NCBI GenBank assembly: GCA_002110485.1
Contig: MOWL01000090.1
Coordinates: 620,001-684,000 of the forward strand
Source of the DNA: Emergomyces orientalis
Taxonomy: Eukaryota > Ascomycota > Eurotiomycetes > Onygenales > Ajellomycetaceae
Length of the DNA stretch: 64,000 nt
Direction of reading: 5' to 3'
Positions 45,730 through 56,668 of this stretch are shown piece by piece (within the stretch, counting starts at the first letter, position 1; every line of letters begins with the position of its first letter). The translations under genes and the position numbers were made by a program. Below the pieces are notes generated by a model. The model had not been told where the DNA came from, searched no databases, and worked only from the letters and a program-made list of their open reading frames with translations.

Positions 45730-48717
45730 ATGGAGAGTTTCGACAATGTAGCACGACCCCTCAAAACACTTATCGAAAGTGAAGAGCAGTGCTCTGCGGA
45801 TGGAATTATTCCCGAGCCGCCACCTCATGATATCAATATCAAAGATACAAGGCAAAATGGGGGCACTGGAACCCCATTTCAGGAGCAGTTAGCTAGCCGC
45901 AACCCTGCCAACGATGTACCGATATTCGACGAGGATACAGAGGATGGGGATGAGGAGCCGAATGTCGCCAAGTCATTCGAGCGGACTTCCTCCCCTTCAA
46001 CTGGCGCACAGAGAAGTAGGCATTTTCTCGATGGGAAAGTAGGAGATGACTGGGTCTCTAGAATGCACAAGTTCTCCCTATATGAGACTTCAACACGGTA
46101 TTACATGGTGGGCATGGATTTGTTGGAGCAACGATTCCGGATCCTGAAGATCGAGCGCACATCCGAGCTGGATGATCTCAGCATCTCGGAAGATGATACC
46201 GTTTACACTAAAAGCGAAATGAATCAGCTCCTAGATGCAGTTGACGATGGAAACAAAAGCTCTGGGGGTTTGAAGCTTAGGTGTAGTTCTTGGGGCCTGC
46301 TGGGTTTTATTAGATTCACTGGTCCATACTACATGCTTTTGGTCACCAGGAGAAGTCAAGTTGCGATGATTGGTGGGCACTACATCTACCAGATTGACGG
46401 CACAGAACTTGTACCGTTATTGTCTACAACGTCAGCCCGAGTAAAATCAGAAAAAAATGCCGAGGAGGCAAGATTCATAGCCATTATGAATAATGTCGAT
46501 TTAACACGGTCCTTTTACTTCAGTTACTCTTACAACATCACCCGAACGCTACAACGAAATATTTCGTACGAACGAGATAAATTGCACAAGGGGGATTCTG
46601 ATGGTCGTAACGATGACCATAACCCAATGTTTGTGTGGAATTATTATCTGCTTCAACCTGTGGTCGCCCTTTTTAAGAATGCGTTTGACTGGTGCCTCCC
46701 CATCATACACGGATATGTTGATCAGTCGATGATATCCGTCTATGGAAGGCTAGTGTATGTGACAATTATTGCCCGCCGGTCTAGATTCTTTGCAGGTGCG
46801 CGGTTTTTGAAGCGCGGCGCAAACGATCTAGGTTACGTCGCAAACGACGTTGAAACCGAGCAGATTGTCTCCGAGATGCTGACCACCTCCTTTCATTCAC
46901 CTGGACCAAAGCTTTATGCAAATCCTCAATACACATCATACGTACAACATCGTGGCAGTATTCCATTGTACTGGACGCAGGACAGCACGGGGGTCAGCCC
47001 GAAGCCTGATATTGAGTTGAATCTTATAGACCCGTTCTATTCGGCCGCTGCTCTTCATTTTAACAACCTGTTCGAGAGATACGGCGCGCCTGTGTACGTC
47101 TTGAACCTTATCAAAGCCAGGGAACGGGTTCCCCGGGAATCCAAATTGCTGACAGAGTTTACGAATGCCATTACTTATTTAAATCAATTTCTGCCTCAAA
47201 ATAAGAAAATTCTGTACAAGGCTTGGGACATGAGTCGAGCATCAAAGAGCCGTGATCAAGATGTGATCGGCACTCTAGAGGACATTGCTGAGGATGTTAT
47301 ACCGAAAACTGGGTTTTTCCGCAACGGCGAGGATGCTGAATTTGGGCTGAGATTGCAAAATGGCATCGCAAGAACTAATTGCATCGACTGTCTTGACCGA
47401 ACAAATGCTGCCCAGTTCGTCATTGGGAAACGAGCACTGGGATATCAACTCCATGCTTTAGGGGTTATCGACGAAGCATCCGTTGAGTATGACACTGATG
47501 CTATGAACTTGTTCACGAGCATGTGGCATCATCATGGAGATACAATAGCTGTTCAATATGGCGGATCGCACCTCGTGAACACCATGGCAACATATAGAAA
47601 AATTAATCAATGGACAGGACATTCCAGGGATATGGTTGAAAGTTTTAAGCGCTATTATAACAATTCCTTCCTTGATGCGCAGCGCCAGGAAGCATACAAC
47701 TTATTCCTAGGGAATTATATATTTTCCCAAGGCCAACCCATGTTGTGGGAACTCGTCACGGATTATTATCTACACCATTCAGATCCACGAGTACGGTCGA
47801 ACAAATACAATTATATACACTGGTTCAACCCCGAGCACTTAAAACCTCAAGAAACGTCCTCGGCTGTGGTCCCACAAGGAGTAGAGAAGCCTCAGGTCAA
47901 CACTTACGATGACTACTGGCTAGAATATTACCGACCGTTGGCCGTGTCTTCCTTCTCCAAAATATTCTCCAACAAGATAAAATCAACAATACGCTATCTT
48001 CCCTTCCGATCGATCCTAGGCGTTCAGTACGATTTCAGTCCATTCGTCGTACGTGCAATCAACGAACCAGATAATCGCGAAAAGAAACCGCCGCGGCGAA
48101 AAGGTGTCACCATTCAAGAACCATCAGATCTCTTGAGCGAAGACGCACAGTCCACGAGTTCCCGCATCGACTCGTCCGTTGTCTCCAAACCCATCCAGAA
48201 CTGGCTCCAACAACCACCGTCCGCCGAGAAAAACCCACCCCAGGCCGGCATTATGAAAACGCCTCGTTTCGAACTTTCTGACAACCCGGAAACTTACATT
48301 GCCAACAACTCACATACCCCCAGTAAAGCGCAGCTCATCCAATGGAGTTTGGACGAGCTTGTCTACGAGTCATTGCACCCATCGGTTTCCGCTGCGGAAG
48401 CAGAAGAGTACGAACGTTACATCAACCATCCTCTCAAAGTTCCTCTTGTCGTGACTTCCGAGGACACATTGGCTGCCGCATCGCTGGCAGAACGTGGATC
48501 AAACCTTGACCTTTTCGAGTACGCGAATAAATGCACACTCGACGATGCTAACTTGGACCTGCTAGCGGAGGATAATTTACCAGACTATCTTGAATTCCTC
48601 AATGTGAGTGAGGAAGGACTGACAGTTATAACAGAGGACCACGATAAAAAAAGATACAAACGTTATCGGCAGTGGCTCAGAGGGAAGAGCCTGTTTAAGC
48701 AGCGAGTTGATTCGTGA
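45730..48717 (+). CDS. fig4: Polyphosphoinositide phosphatase Fig4 (SAC domain)
   Basis: Single exon of 995 aa, start at ATG 45730 (CAATGGAGAG); 27 codons of open frame upstream begin only with GTG. SAC-domain 5-phosphatase of PI(3,5)P2 that works with the Fab1 kinase and Vac14 scaffold on vacuole/endosome membranes. Visible: acidic N-terminal spacer (to ~110), 'KFSLYETSTRYYMVG' beginning the SAC N-lobe, 'GLLGFIRFTGPYYMLLVTRR', 'FYFSYSYNITRTLQ', 'RGSIPLYWTQDS', and the catalytic CX5R motif 'NCIDCLDRTN' with Cys551 and Arg557. After the SAC domain come 'HHHGDTIAVQYGGSHL' and the Fig4-type C-terminal region with 'YDDYWLEYYRPL'. Length and order match fungal Fig4 rather than Sac1. The antisense frames are shadows. 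Confidence 0.96.
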   Translation: MESFDNVARPLKTLIESEEQCSADGIIPEPPPHDINIKDTRQNGGTGTPFQEQLASRNPANDVPIFDEDTEDGDEEPNVAKSFERTSSPSTGAQRSRHFLDGKVGDDWVSRMHKFSLYETSTRYYMVGMDLLEQRFRILKIERTSELDDLSISEDDTVYTKSEMNQLLDAVDDGNKSSGGLKLRCSSWGLLGFIRFTGPYYMLLVTRRSQVAMIGGHYIYQIDGTELVPLLSTTSARVKSEKNAEEARFIAIMNNVDLTRSFYFSYSYNITRTLQRNISYERDKLHKGDSDGRNDDHNPMFVWNYYLLQPVVALFKNAFDWCLPIIHGYVDQSMISVYGRLVYVTIIARRSRFFAGARFLKRGANDLGYVANDVETEQIVSEMLTTSFHSPGPKLYANPQYTSYVQHRGSIPLYWTQDSTGVSPKPDIELNLIDPFYSAAALHFNNLFERYGAPVYVLNLIKARERVPRESKLLTEFTNAITYLNQFLPQNKKILYKAWDMSRASKSRDQDVIGTLEDIAEDVIPKTGFFRNGEDAEFGLRLQNGIARTNCIDCLDRTNAAQFVIGKRALGYQLHALGVIDEASVEYDTDAMNLFTSMWHHHGDTIAVQYGGSHLVNTMATYRKINQWTGHSRDMVESFKRYYNNSFLDAQRQEAYNLFLGNYIFSQGQPMLWELVTDYYLHHSDPRVRSNKYNYIHWFNPEHLKPQETSSAVVPQGVEKPQVNTYDDYWLEYYRPLAVSSFSKIFSNKIKSTIRYLPFRSILGVQYDFSPFVVRAINEPDNREKKPPRRKGVTIQEPSDLLSEDAQSTSSRIDSSVVSKPIQNWLQQPPSAEKNPPQAGIMKTPRFELSDNPETYIANNSHTPSKAQLIQWSLDELVYESLHPSVSAAEAEEYERYINHPLKVPLVVTSEDTLAAASLAERGSNLDLFEYANKCTLDDANLDLLAEDNLPDYLEFLNVSEEGLTVITEDHDKKRYKRYRQWLRGKSLFKQRVDS

Positions 48718-48967
48718 ATCCCCTGATATACCCCATTTCATGGTTACAAGGCCGCTTTGCTCGTGTGGTGGCGTATGGTTCTTTCATGCCTATTTAATCT
48801 TTTAACAATTCGGATGATACCCCCATCATGATATGGATACCCTGTGCTTCTGGTCTTCGAGTAGCCCTATAGGTGTTAGACTGCGTACGATAATTTTAGA
48901 CTTCATATGGTTATAAATGGATGAAAATTGCTAGGGTAGATATCTTACTCACCATTTTCCGAACTTA

Positions 48968-48979
48968 CTACCTAGGTAG
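48968..48979. repeat. CTACCTAGGTAG palindrome
   Basis: Perfect 12-bp palindrome between FIG4 and TTI2 3' ends, of the same TACCTAGGTA core as those at 27625, 27652 and 63205. Confidence 0.6.
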
Positions 48980-48989
48980 ATTACTACCC

Positions 48990-51095
48990 CTATTGGGCAT
49001 CAGCATACTCATTGTCAATTAACAATCCACGCAACCTCTCATCCCCCTGAACCAACTTTCCAAATTCGCTATCGACATCAATAACTTCTCCATAACCTCG
49101 TTTGTCTCCTCCCTGCCCTCTCATTTCATCACCTCCCTCGTCCTCAGCTGCCAGATCTACGCACTCCTCAATCACAATCCTCAAAGTTTCAACAACTTCC
49201 TTAAGTGCACGCTGTAATCGAGACAAATCTGCTCTTCGTCCACCACCATCCCCACTACCAGCATCCATTTCTACGTCTACCAAATCATCACAAATATGCA
49301 ACCAACACGCACACAACCCGCCTAGCAACTCAGCCCTCCACCTCCAAATCCTCGGCCATGCGTTAAACACTAGCATTCTCGCCACTTCAGTGGCTGCAGC
49401 GAGAAGGGGCGGGTACGCTGTTCCAAATGGGTTCGACAATGTAGCCGAAACCATAGGTACAAGATCTTGTAGATGCTTGGTGGTGTGGATACCTAGCTCC
49501 AAGAGGGCGGGTTGGAGCTGGGAGAGAAGTAGTGTGGAGAGGCGGGGGTAGGGATACGAGGATATGGATGTGTTTTCTATAGGGCGTGGGTTGCTGGTGT
49601 GGTGGTAGGAGTGAAGGATGCTGTGGCGAAGGAGGCGGGTGAGGGATTCCAGACGCTTTTGGGATTCGGGATCTTGTTTCAGTTTGCTTTTGGTGGGTCT
49701 CTGTGATGTTAATATGGATGGGGGTTGGGACGGACGGAAGCGGGTGCGAATTACGGCAAGGAGTGCCGGGTAGGCATATTGGAGAAGGTAGATGGATTCG
49801 GATTCAGGTGTGATCGTAGGGAGTGAAAGGAGGCAAGGGTTAAGAGCATCTTGGAATACCGAATCCAAGTTTGTTCGCCGGAGAATGTCAGAGTTTGACT
49901 GTTCGAGAGGGGATAGGAATTTCGAGAGGAGCTCGCAGCCTTTAGCCTTAAAAGGAAGCGACTCGTCGTCTATGAGTGACAAGATTGCAGGGACGAGGAG
50001 GGGAAATTGTGATTCAACGGCAAGTTTATCGGATGGCTGTTAGAACAGTTCTTTCCATTAGTAGCTCGTTCATGAAACTGTAGATTCATACATCTAGAGT
50101 CAAATTGGGGCAGCATTAAACATTGAATCCTCTCGATCGACAAAATGCAGATATCAACATACCGAATATCTCCCAATAACCCATGAAAGCAGGGTAATCA
50201 CATACACATCTTTAAACTTCCACGGCTTAGACTCTGGATCAAAAATACTCGGGTCAAATCTCGGTTGTGGGACAGGATGAACATTCTTTCTCCCCGCAAC
50301 TGTAACCGCAGGCGTTTTCGTCTTCGAAAACAACGGCTTCACTTTTTTTCTCAGAGTATCTTCCAGAACAGTAGTCAGCTCCCCTCTACTCTTGGAGCAA
50401 AGAAGCGACTCATAACTCTGAAGCATGCGAGAGGCCTCGGTAAATGCCGTCTCCGTCGTCCAAGGATCCTTCCTACAAGTGAAGACAGCTAAAGAGGTGA
50501 TGACATCGATTGCATCATCGCCTTCAAACTCATTGACAGGGCAAATGGTATTGAGAAGTCGTAAAACTGAAACTCCAACGCTTGACTTTAGTCGGGCCAA
50601 TTTGTACATTGCAGATATCGGTCGTTTTGCCTCGTCGCCTGTTCACCAGTAATTAGCGAAAATGTGTTCGCCCAGACATGTTAAACCAACTCACCATCGG
50701 CCAACTGGGCCTCTTCCCATGCACTGGTAAAGGTTTCATTTGGTAAAACAGCACTGGCAGTCCAGATGATGAGGAACCTTGCCTCCTCTCGGTCTTCCTT
50801 TTGCTGAGTCTCACGCTCCCTGGTAGCGCTCAAAACTGCCTCCATAAGAAGCAAATCTTCGCATAGCTAGCGGAATGGTATCAGCATATGAACGTATGTA
50901 TGCCATCTGTGCTATTTACTTTAATAAATTCCAGCATACCTTTTCAGTTGTACCGAAGGGTTCATTTGCGCTAATCTCAGACCATAGTTCTCCCAGCCTA
51001 ATGTCAGGTTCGATATGAGAAGTGTCAATACGATAGTTGGCTCTGTCATCGACGGCATTTAAGCTCTCGCGAGCTGCAGCCCTATAGTGGTTCAT
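48990..51095 (-). CDS. tti2: Tti2 family protein (TELO2-interacting protein 2)
   Basis: Four exons on the minus strand: 51095-50940, 50866-50695, 50638-50163 and 50036-48990 (616 aa). All introns are short (56-126 nt) with GT/AG ends, and exon joins give unbroken sequence. Tti2 is a HEAT-like helical protein of the Tel2-Tti1-Tti2 complex, an Hsp90 co-chaperone that matures PIKK kinases (TOR, ATM, ATR, DNA-PK types). Family traits seen are 'FPLLVPAILSLIDDESLPFKAKGCELL' read across exon 4 start, 'LLSQLQPALLELGIHTTKHLQDLVPM', and 'NPFGTAYPPLLAAATEVARMLVFNAWPRI'. The C-terminal part has a Gly/Asp-rich loop that is low in complexity. The sequence is divergent, as usual in this family, so the call rests on the order of motifs. 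Confidence 0.88.
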
Positions 51096-51392
51096 GAAGG
51101 CTTGCTATTGTCAAGAGGAATATACAAGAAGTCTTTTAGATTAATATGGTGTCAGGGTGTTCGAGTTTATATTTTTTGAAGCTAAGAAGTACAGGATGTT
51201 TGTAGCTCCCTGATGCATACTTCCCAAGGTTGGTAGGAGGAAGCTTTGTCATCAAGAGCAACTCAGCCACCCAGTTGCTGCTCTTTCGCAACCGACATCT
51301 ACGCAACCATCTACTGTACGATAAATAGAAAAGCCAAGAAGTGAAGGTACGATACTCCGTACATCATTATCCTGCATTCAGATTATCTAATT

Positions 51393-53460
51393 CTATTTGC
51401 CTGTGGTTTCGTTATTTAATCCTAACTCATTTCTCCTTCTAAGCACTTCATTAATTGCGGCATCCTTGCTTGTTTCTTCAGGATTACGAAGCTGCCATTC
51501 GATAACCATTTCCATAGCTCTGGTCATCCAAGGTCCCGTCTTCACTCCGAGAGCGTTGATGATATCGCGTCCATTGATAGGTGTGCGTAGCGAGCACGCG
51601 TCGAGGAGATTGCTTTCTTCAATATATAGAAGCAATTTCTCATAATTATGAAATACTTCCAGAAAAATGTTCTGTTAGCTTCATTCAGTATATAATATGG
51701 CGATAGTATTGCGAAAAACTTACCTTGGTCTGCTTCTTGCCCCTGCATAACTTCAAGGAGAATAGCAAATACAAAACATAATCGCCAGTCTTGGCCCAAC
51801 GTGCGGATGAACTGTCCCAACTTCACGCGGGTCTCAGAAGGAGAATCGGCGATTTCTTTCTTGAGGAAGGATGATTTGACATCCCAAATCATCTGATAAT
51901 GTTTAGAGGCTGCAGAAATAATATTCGCAGCCTTATTGTCTGCACGGAGGCTATCTCTTGCGACGGTTGTAGCGCGCGGTATTATAGGCTTCGTGGGCTT
52001 TGAGGGTGTCGGATCTGAAGCGGTTGTCCACGGAGCGAGCGCAGCGAGAAACCAAGCGAAATACTGCTCATTCTCATTGCGGATGAGCATATTTCGGACA
52101 TATTGTCGTGTCTTCTGCGATTCTGTAATATTTTCGGTCGATTTGCTTAACAGAAGCGTCAGAGAATCATAAGCCCTCTCCCAGGATGAGATGTTAACTT
52201 GGGCGTTGTCTTGATGATTGGCAAAAATAGTATCATACAGGCCTAGTCGGTTGATTCGCTGTAAAGCTGTTAAAGGGTCGGGTCCTGAAAAATTTGAAAG
52301 TTAGCTGCACGTAAATAACATCCGTGGATGGATCAGCCATGGAAAATCGTACCACGCAGGGTTTTCTCCAACTCTACACCAATCCTTTCTTGGGTAATTT
52401 TTGCTTTTAGAGCCACTTTAATATCCTCAATTTTCATAGCCTCTTCTGTGTCGTGGTCGATAGTGTAGCCTAGCCTACTTGCGAAGCGTATCAATCGTAG
52501 TACTCGGAGTGGATCATCTTTAAAGGTTTGAAAGGGAGCCATCGGTGTGCGTATGATTTTATTTTCCATATCTCGTAGCCCCTTCCCTGTGAAATCTTCA
52601 ATCATGTCTGTGTGTATATTGTAAAATAATGCATTCACAGTAGCATCCCGTCGAAGTGCATCTTCCTCTGGGGTACCCATCTCGATCTGAGGGTTGCGGC
52701 TATCATCAGTGTATGTTTCCTTTCGCAGGTTTACCAAATCAATGTCCAGGCCAAATATCCTCGTAGTGGCAGTTTCAAGATGTTTCGATTTCTCAGGGTT
52801 CTTCTCAATCTTATGAATTTTGATAAAATCCATAATAGAAGGATTTCCAGAGTGATATGCCTTGTATTTTTCGAGGTTTCCAGGAATGTCCAGGTACTCT
52901 CTCAAACCCTCCCCAAATCTTTCGCCCGTCATGCAATTGATTGCTACATCGATGTCATGACTATCAACACCAAGAAGCTTGTCGCGCACCCATCCTCCAG
53001 CAAACCGTAAAACCAGTGGCTCGGTGGCTGTTGGCGCTGTCTCTGGATCTTCCTTGCCCCGTTGCTGGATGAAGTCCGCCGCATCTAGCAGACATAATCG
53101 CAAAATTTCTTCGATGGGCGTAAGTGTTATTCGGGGGACGGTCGACGAGGGCGTATTCATTTCTTTAGTCATGGCTCTCTCTGGGTCCTGCTTTATAAAA
53201 GCCCCTAAAATCCGTCTCCGCTTGCCAGGTCGTTCGTTAGGGAAGGGGCTTGATTTCTCTCGAAATGACATAGGACTCTGGAAGAGTTGTGTGAGACAGA
53301 ATGATTTTCTGAAGAAGCCCATAGATTTGATTCCTCTCCAGGTTATAAAAGGTCGCTTATGGGTCGCTGTGATGCGTTTTGCTGCGGCGTAAGTCAATGG
53401 CGACCGGTGGGAAGTGAGCTGGGTGTGTTGAAAGATTGCCTGTGCTAGTCGAGGAGTCAT
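51393..53460 (-). CDS. cca1: tRNA nucleotidyltransferase (CCA-adding enzyme)
   Basis: Three exons on the minus strand: 53460-52353, 52284-51724 and 51655-51393 (643 aa). It adds CCA to tRNA 3' ends in nucleus/cytosol and mitochondria. Class II nucleotidyltransferase motifs: 'LRFAGGWVRDKLLG' with 'DIDVAI' carrying the two metal-binding Asp (~residue 170), 'RRDATVNALFYN' (motif B), and 'FKDDPLRVLRLIRFASRLGY' (motif D/E). The N-terminal ~46 residues are basic and hydroxylated without acids, a probable mitochondrial presequence; in-frame Met47, Met64 and Met97 could give cytosolic/nuclear forms, as known for yeast CCA1. The C-terminal domain is helical. The start lies 411 bp from TRS85, which is transcribed the other way. 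Confidence 0.95.
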
Positions 53461-53871
53461 CTGGGAATGCTCTGCTGGTCAACGGGGCACATATGACTCT
53501 GTCATGATGACGAGTAGCTAAGTAGGCCTGGAAGATGTCATAGTGGTTTTTTTATTGTAGAGGTTTATGTACTGTACGTCCAAGATTTCTTTGTTATCTT
53601 TGTGGTTGTAGATTTCTGCAGGGTACCATAGTCCTTGGGACAATTACTTTATCGGCGAGGATTGTAGGAATATCTTTTTTTAGGGTCTCGCTCCTTTCCG
53701 CATCACCAGCACTAACTTAACGACAGCAACAACAAACCCCCCTGTCCAACAGCACATACAACACATATATATACAATCTGACGGCTTCTGTTTGTTCCCA
53801 TTACTACACATGCTCACAGCTACTAGCCAGAACAGTTATTTTACCCACTAGATAAAGTCCCCGAGGTGTCC
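53461..53871. promoter_or_regulatory. Shared divergent promoter, CCA1 / TRS85
   Basis: 411 bp between two start codons that face away from each other. T-rich, then CA-rich sequences (53690-53790) are typical of fungal leaders. No MCB site here. Confidence 0.5.
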
Positions 53872-56159
53872 ATGACATCACCGGACGATGTTACCCCGGT
53901 CAAGCCTCCCCCATCCTTTTCTCCCGGAGCCGCGCTTAACGTCTCCAAAGCCAGATATCCAGAGAAGATCCAGACCACCCAGCCGATGATCTCTTCATTA
54001 TCTGAATCCACCCTGATCGATTCTTCTTTGGAACGGCAATCGTCCCTATCCTCCGGGCGATCGTCAAGAACGGCCTCTCCCAATGGGAGGCTGTCGCATT
54101 CTACCTCACATCTATCCCGCCCAAGCCTTCTTTCGCCGCTTGGGTTCCAAATCGATACTACAGATGACATTCGTTCTCTAATAATCCGGGCATTCTCCCC
54201 CGTGATAGGTGTATATGCGTCGCCAGACACAGATGCGCTCGCGCGGGGGAAGGGTTTCAAAAATGGATTCCATGAGCTAATAAGACCGTTTGGGGAAACA
54301 ATCGCAGGAAAGATAGTTATACGGGACAGCATCGGCTCCAGTCGTACCTGGGAGGATTTCGGGGTTCGTTTTGTTGATTTGGATACGGAAAAGAAACCTG
54401 CGGAGACAAGCAAAACGGAACCCGTCCCATCTCTTGTCCAGATAGAACAAGTGCTCAATAGGCATGTCCATTCTATTGACGACCCTTTAGCAAGTTGGAC
54501 TCGGGGCGGCGACAGCGGATATGGCCATTTACCCCTAGCTTCCCCATTTTATAAACTATTCCTCAGACGCCTACTCTCTACAAAGTACGCAGCTCCTCAC
54601 GAAACCTTCATGCATCCCGTTGCCTGTGTTATTGCCATAAGTTCGCATACCCCTTCACCTCTTGAATCGCTACGTCAGCTATACGCGCATACCAGCCAGG
54701 GTGACAAGAGACCACCTCAATGGGTGTACCCCGAATATCTTCGGTACTATGTGCTTGTCCATGACGAAGACAAGGACGATATCACACAATCAACCGCTTT
54801 GTTTGATCAAATGAAGCGGCACTTTGGCCTGCACTGTCATCTTTTACGACTGCGGAGCAACCAATGTGTCATAACAGACGATGATAGCACGCAATTTCCC
54901 TCTTGTGAATGGCTAACTCCGTCGGAGGACCTCTCCGAACTGGGTGAACAAGGTATGTATATTTTCCTACCTCAAGAGACTAGAATATACCGGCTAATAT
55001 CCGTTTAGAAACTTTGATTGATGTTGAAACCGAAGGTTCATATCTTTTTGAATCGGACATCACCGCTATCAAAGCATTCACTCGGGAGATGGTCGCTCAG
55101 TCGGTGATCCCTCATATGGAAAACCGAGTAGCTCTCTGGAATGACCAAGTTGCCTCTAGAAGACGAGGTTTGAGTGGTCGATTTATGTCGATGTCAAGGC
55201 GTTGGGCCGGATTCGGAGCGAGCACGAGATCGCCTGGCGGAGCTTATGGTTCTGGTTCAGGGAGCAATTACGATTCTCTTCAAGGATTCTACAAACCCGA
55301 TGCGCCTGAAGCAATATTACGGAAACTAGCAGATTTCGCATTCATGCTCCGTGACTGGAAACTTGCATCATCAACCTATGAGCTTGTAAAAGGAGATTAT
55401 GGACACGATAAAGCATGGAGATATCAGGCGGGGGCGCATGAAATGTGCGCTGTGAGCACACTGCTAAACCCTCTGGCATCAACTGCTAAGACGAGACTTG
55501 AATTTATCGACCAACTTTTAGATACCGCTAGCTACTCATATCTTACAAGATGTTCCGATGCCCAGAATGCTTTACGAACTCTTGTCCTAGGTGTGGAACT
55601 CTTGAAATCTCGTGGAGGGTCTGCCTCCGATGCCGCTGCAAAATGGGCAATAAGAATCCTAGATATGGGCCTTGTGGGTGACACAGGACGAATTCTTGTC
55701 TCCGAGCGAGTTTCTGCATGCTATGCGTCTAAAACCGGTTCCGGCGGCACAAAATGGGGAACCCGCCGAAGGAAAGCCGCGATGTGGGCACTTCTTGCTG
55801 CGGACTCATGGCTGAAGCAAAGGAAACCGAATCTCGCATCCATTTGTCTCGAAGAATCCGACCGTCTGTATAGCGATGTATTGGATGAAGGAAGGGCACC
55901 TCTACCAGAAATGCAACAATACATTGACAATCTACGGAAGGCCGTGCAGATCGAATATCTTGGATCTCGTGGTATCCACAACGAAGCCGAAATGTCGACT
56001 CCGATAGAATTTGACACGGAGGAGACGAGCGAGAAGCTGGATAATCGTATGCACCGGAAATCGTTAATGGGAGGTGTGAACCCCCTGGAGGCTACTCCTG
56101 TAACCGTGACCCGGTTAAAGTCAGATGGTGAAGGCCAACCAAATGACGATTTTGAATAA
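53872..56159 (+). CDS. trs85: TRAPP III subunit Trs85 (TRAPPC8-like)
   Basis: Two exons: 53872-54952 and 55009-56159 (743 aa), intron 56 nt (GTATGT...TTTAG). Trs85 is the specific subunit of TRAPP III, the Ypt1/Rab1 exchange factor needed for autophagy and Golgi traffic. Visible family features are the early 'LIIRAFSPVIGVYASPDTDALARGKGF' block, 'FGVRFVDLDTEKKP', 'PFYKLFLRRLLSTKY', 'MHPVACVIAISSHTPSPLESLRQLY', 'YYVLVHDEDKDD', 'FDQMKRHFGLHCHLLRL', and in exon 2 'FVREMVAQSVIPHMENRV'-like and 'LRKLADFAFMLRDWKLASSTYELVKGDY' helices. The Ser-rich N-terminal 90 residues are probably disordered. The protein ends about where short fungal Trs85 proteins do. Confidence 0.93.
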
Positions 56160-56668
56160 TTACAATGATTTGGCCTGAGCAAATAAATGGACAGATTATC
56201 GGGATGCGGAATAATGTCAAATTTCAGGCTGCCTATAGAGCGGGAGTCTTTCTTTCGATTGGGCGTTTCAACGGGCGTTCCGAGGATAATATCCACAGCA
56301 TCTACTAGAGGTTGACATGGGCTATTGAATAATCCAAATACCATAATCGTATAGCTATTCTTGTTCTTGGGTATATTGGACTACATAATTTCATAGTTAT
56401 TTCTTAAACTGCTTCCGATGCTTGATGTGTTGAAATCACGTGATGATTAGTGTTATCGATAAATGACCCCGACACTGCGCTCAAAGCAAGCAACCCCAGC
56501 AACCTTACATGAGAGCGAAGTTTACCAGAGCAATTCTGGACTCCATTGACAAGCTCTCTTTTGACAGGGCCGGGAAATAGGAGTATGCGCTGAAATAACA
56601 AGGTGGACAGGCGATGAAAGCTTCACTAGCTGCATCAAGCTTCACCAACGAACCATAATCCAACAACT
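56160..56668. other. Intergenic TRS85-CHM7
   Basis: About 500 bp with the TRS85 terminator and CHM7 promoter. The overlapping antisense ORFs (55721-56344, 56404-56601) are not supported. Confidence 0.5.

Noticed and set aside
45521..45855. Antisense ORFs over the FIG4 start
   Set aside because: They overlap the FIG4 coding region and its promoter; no motif.
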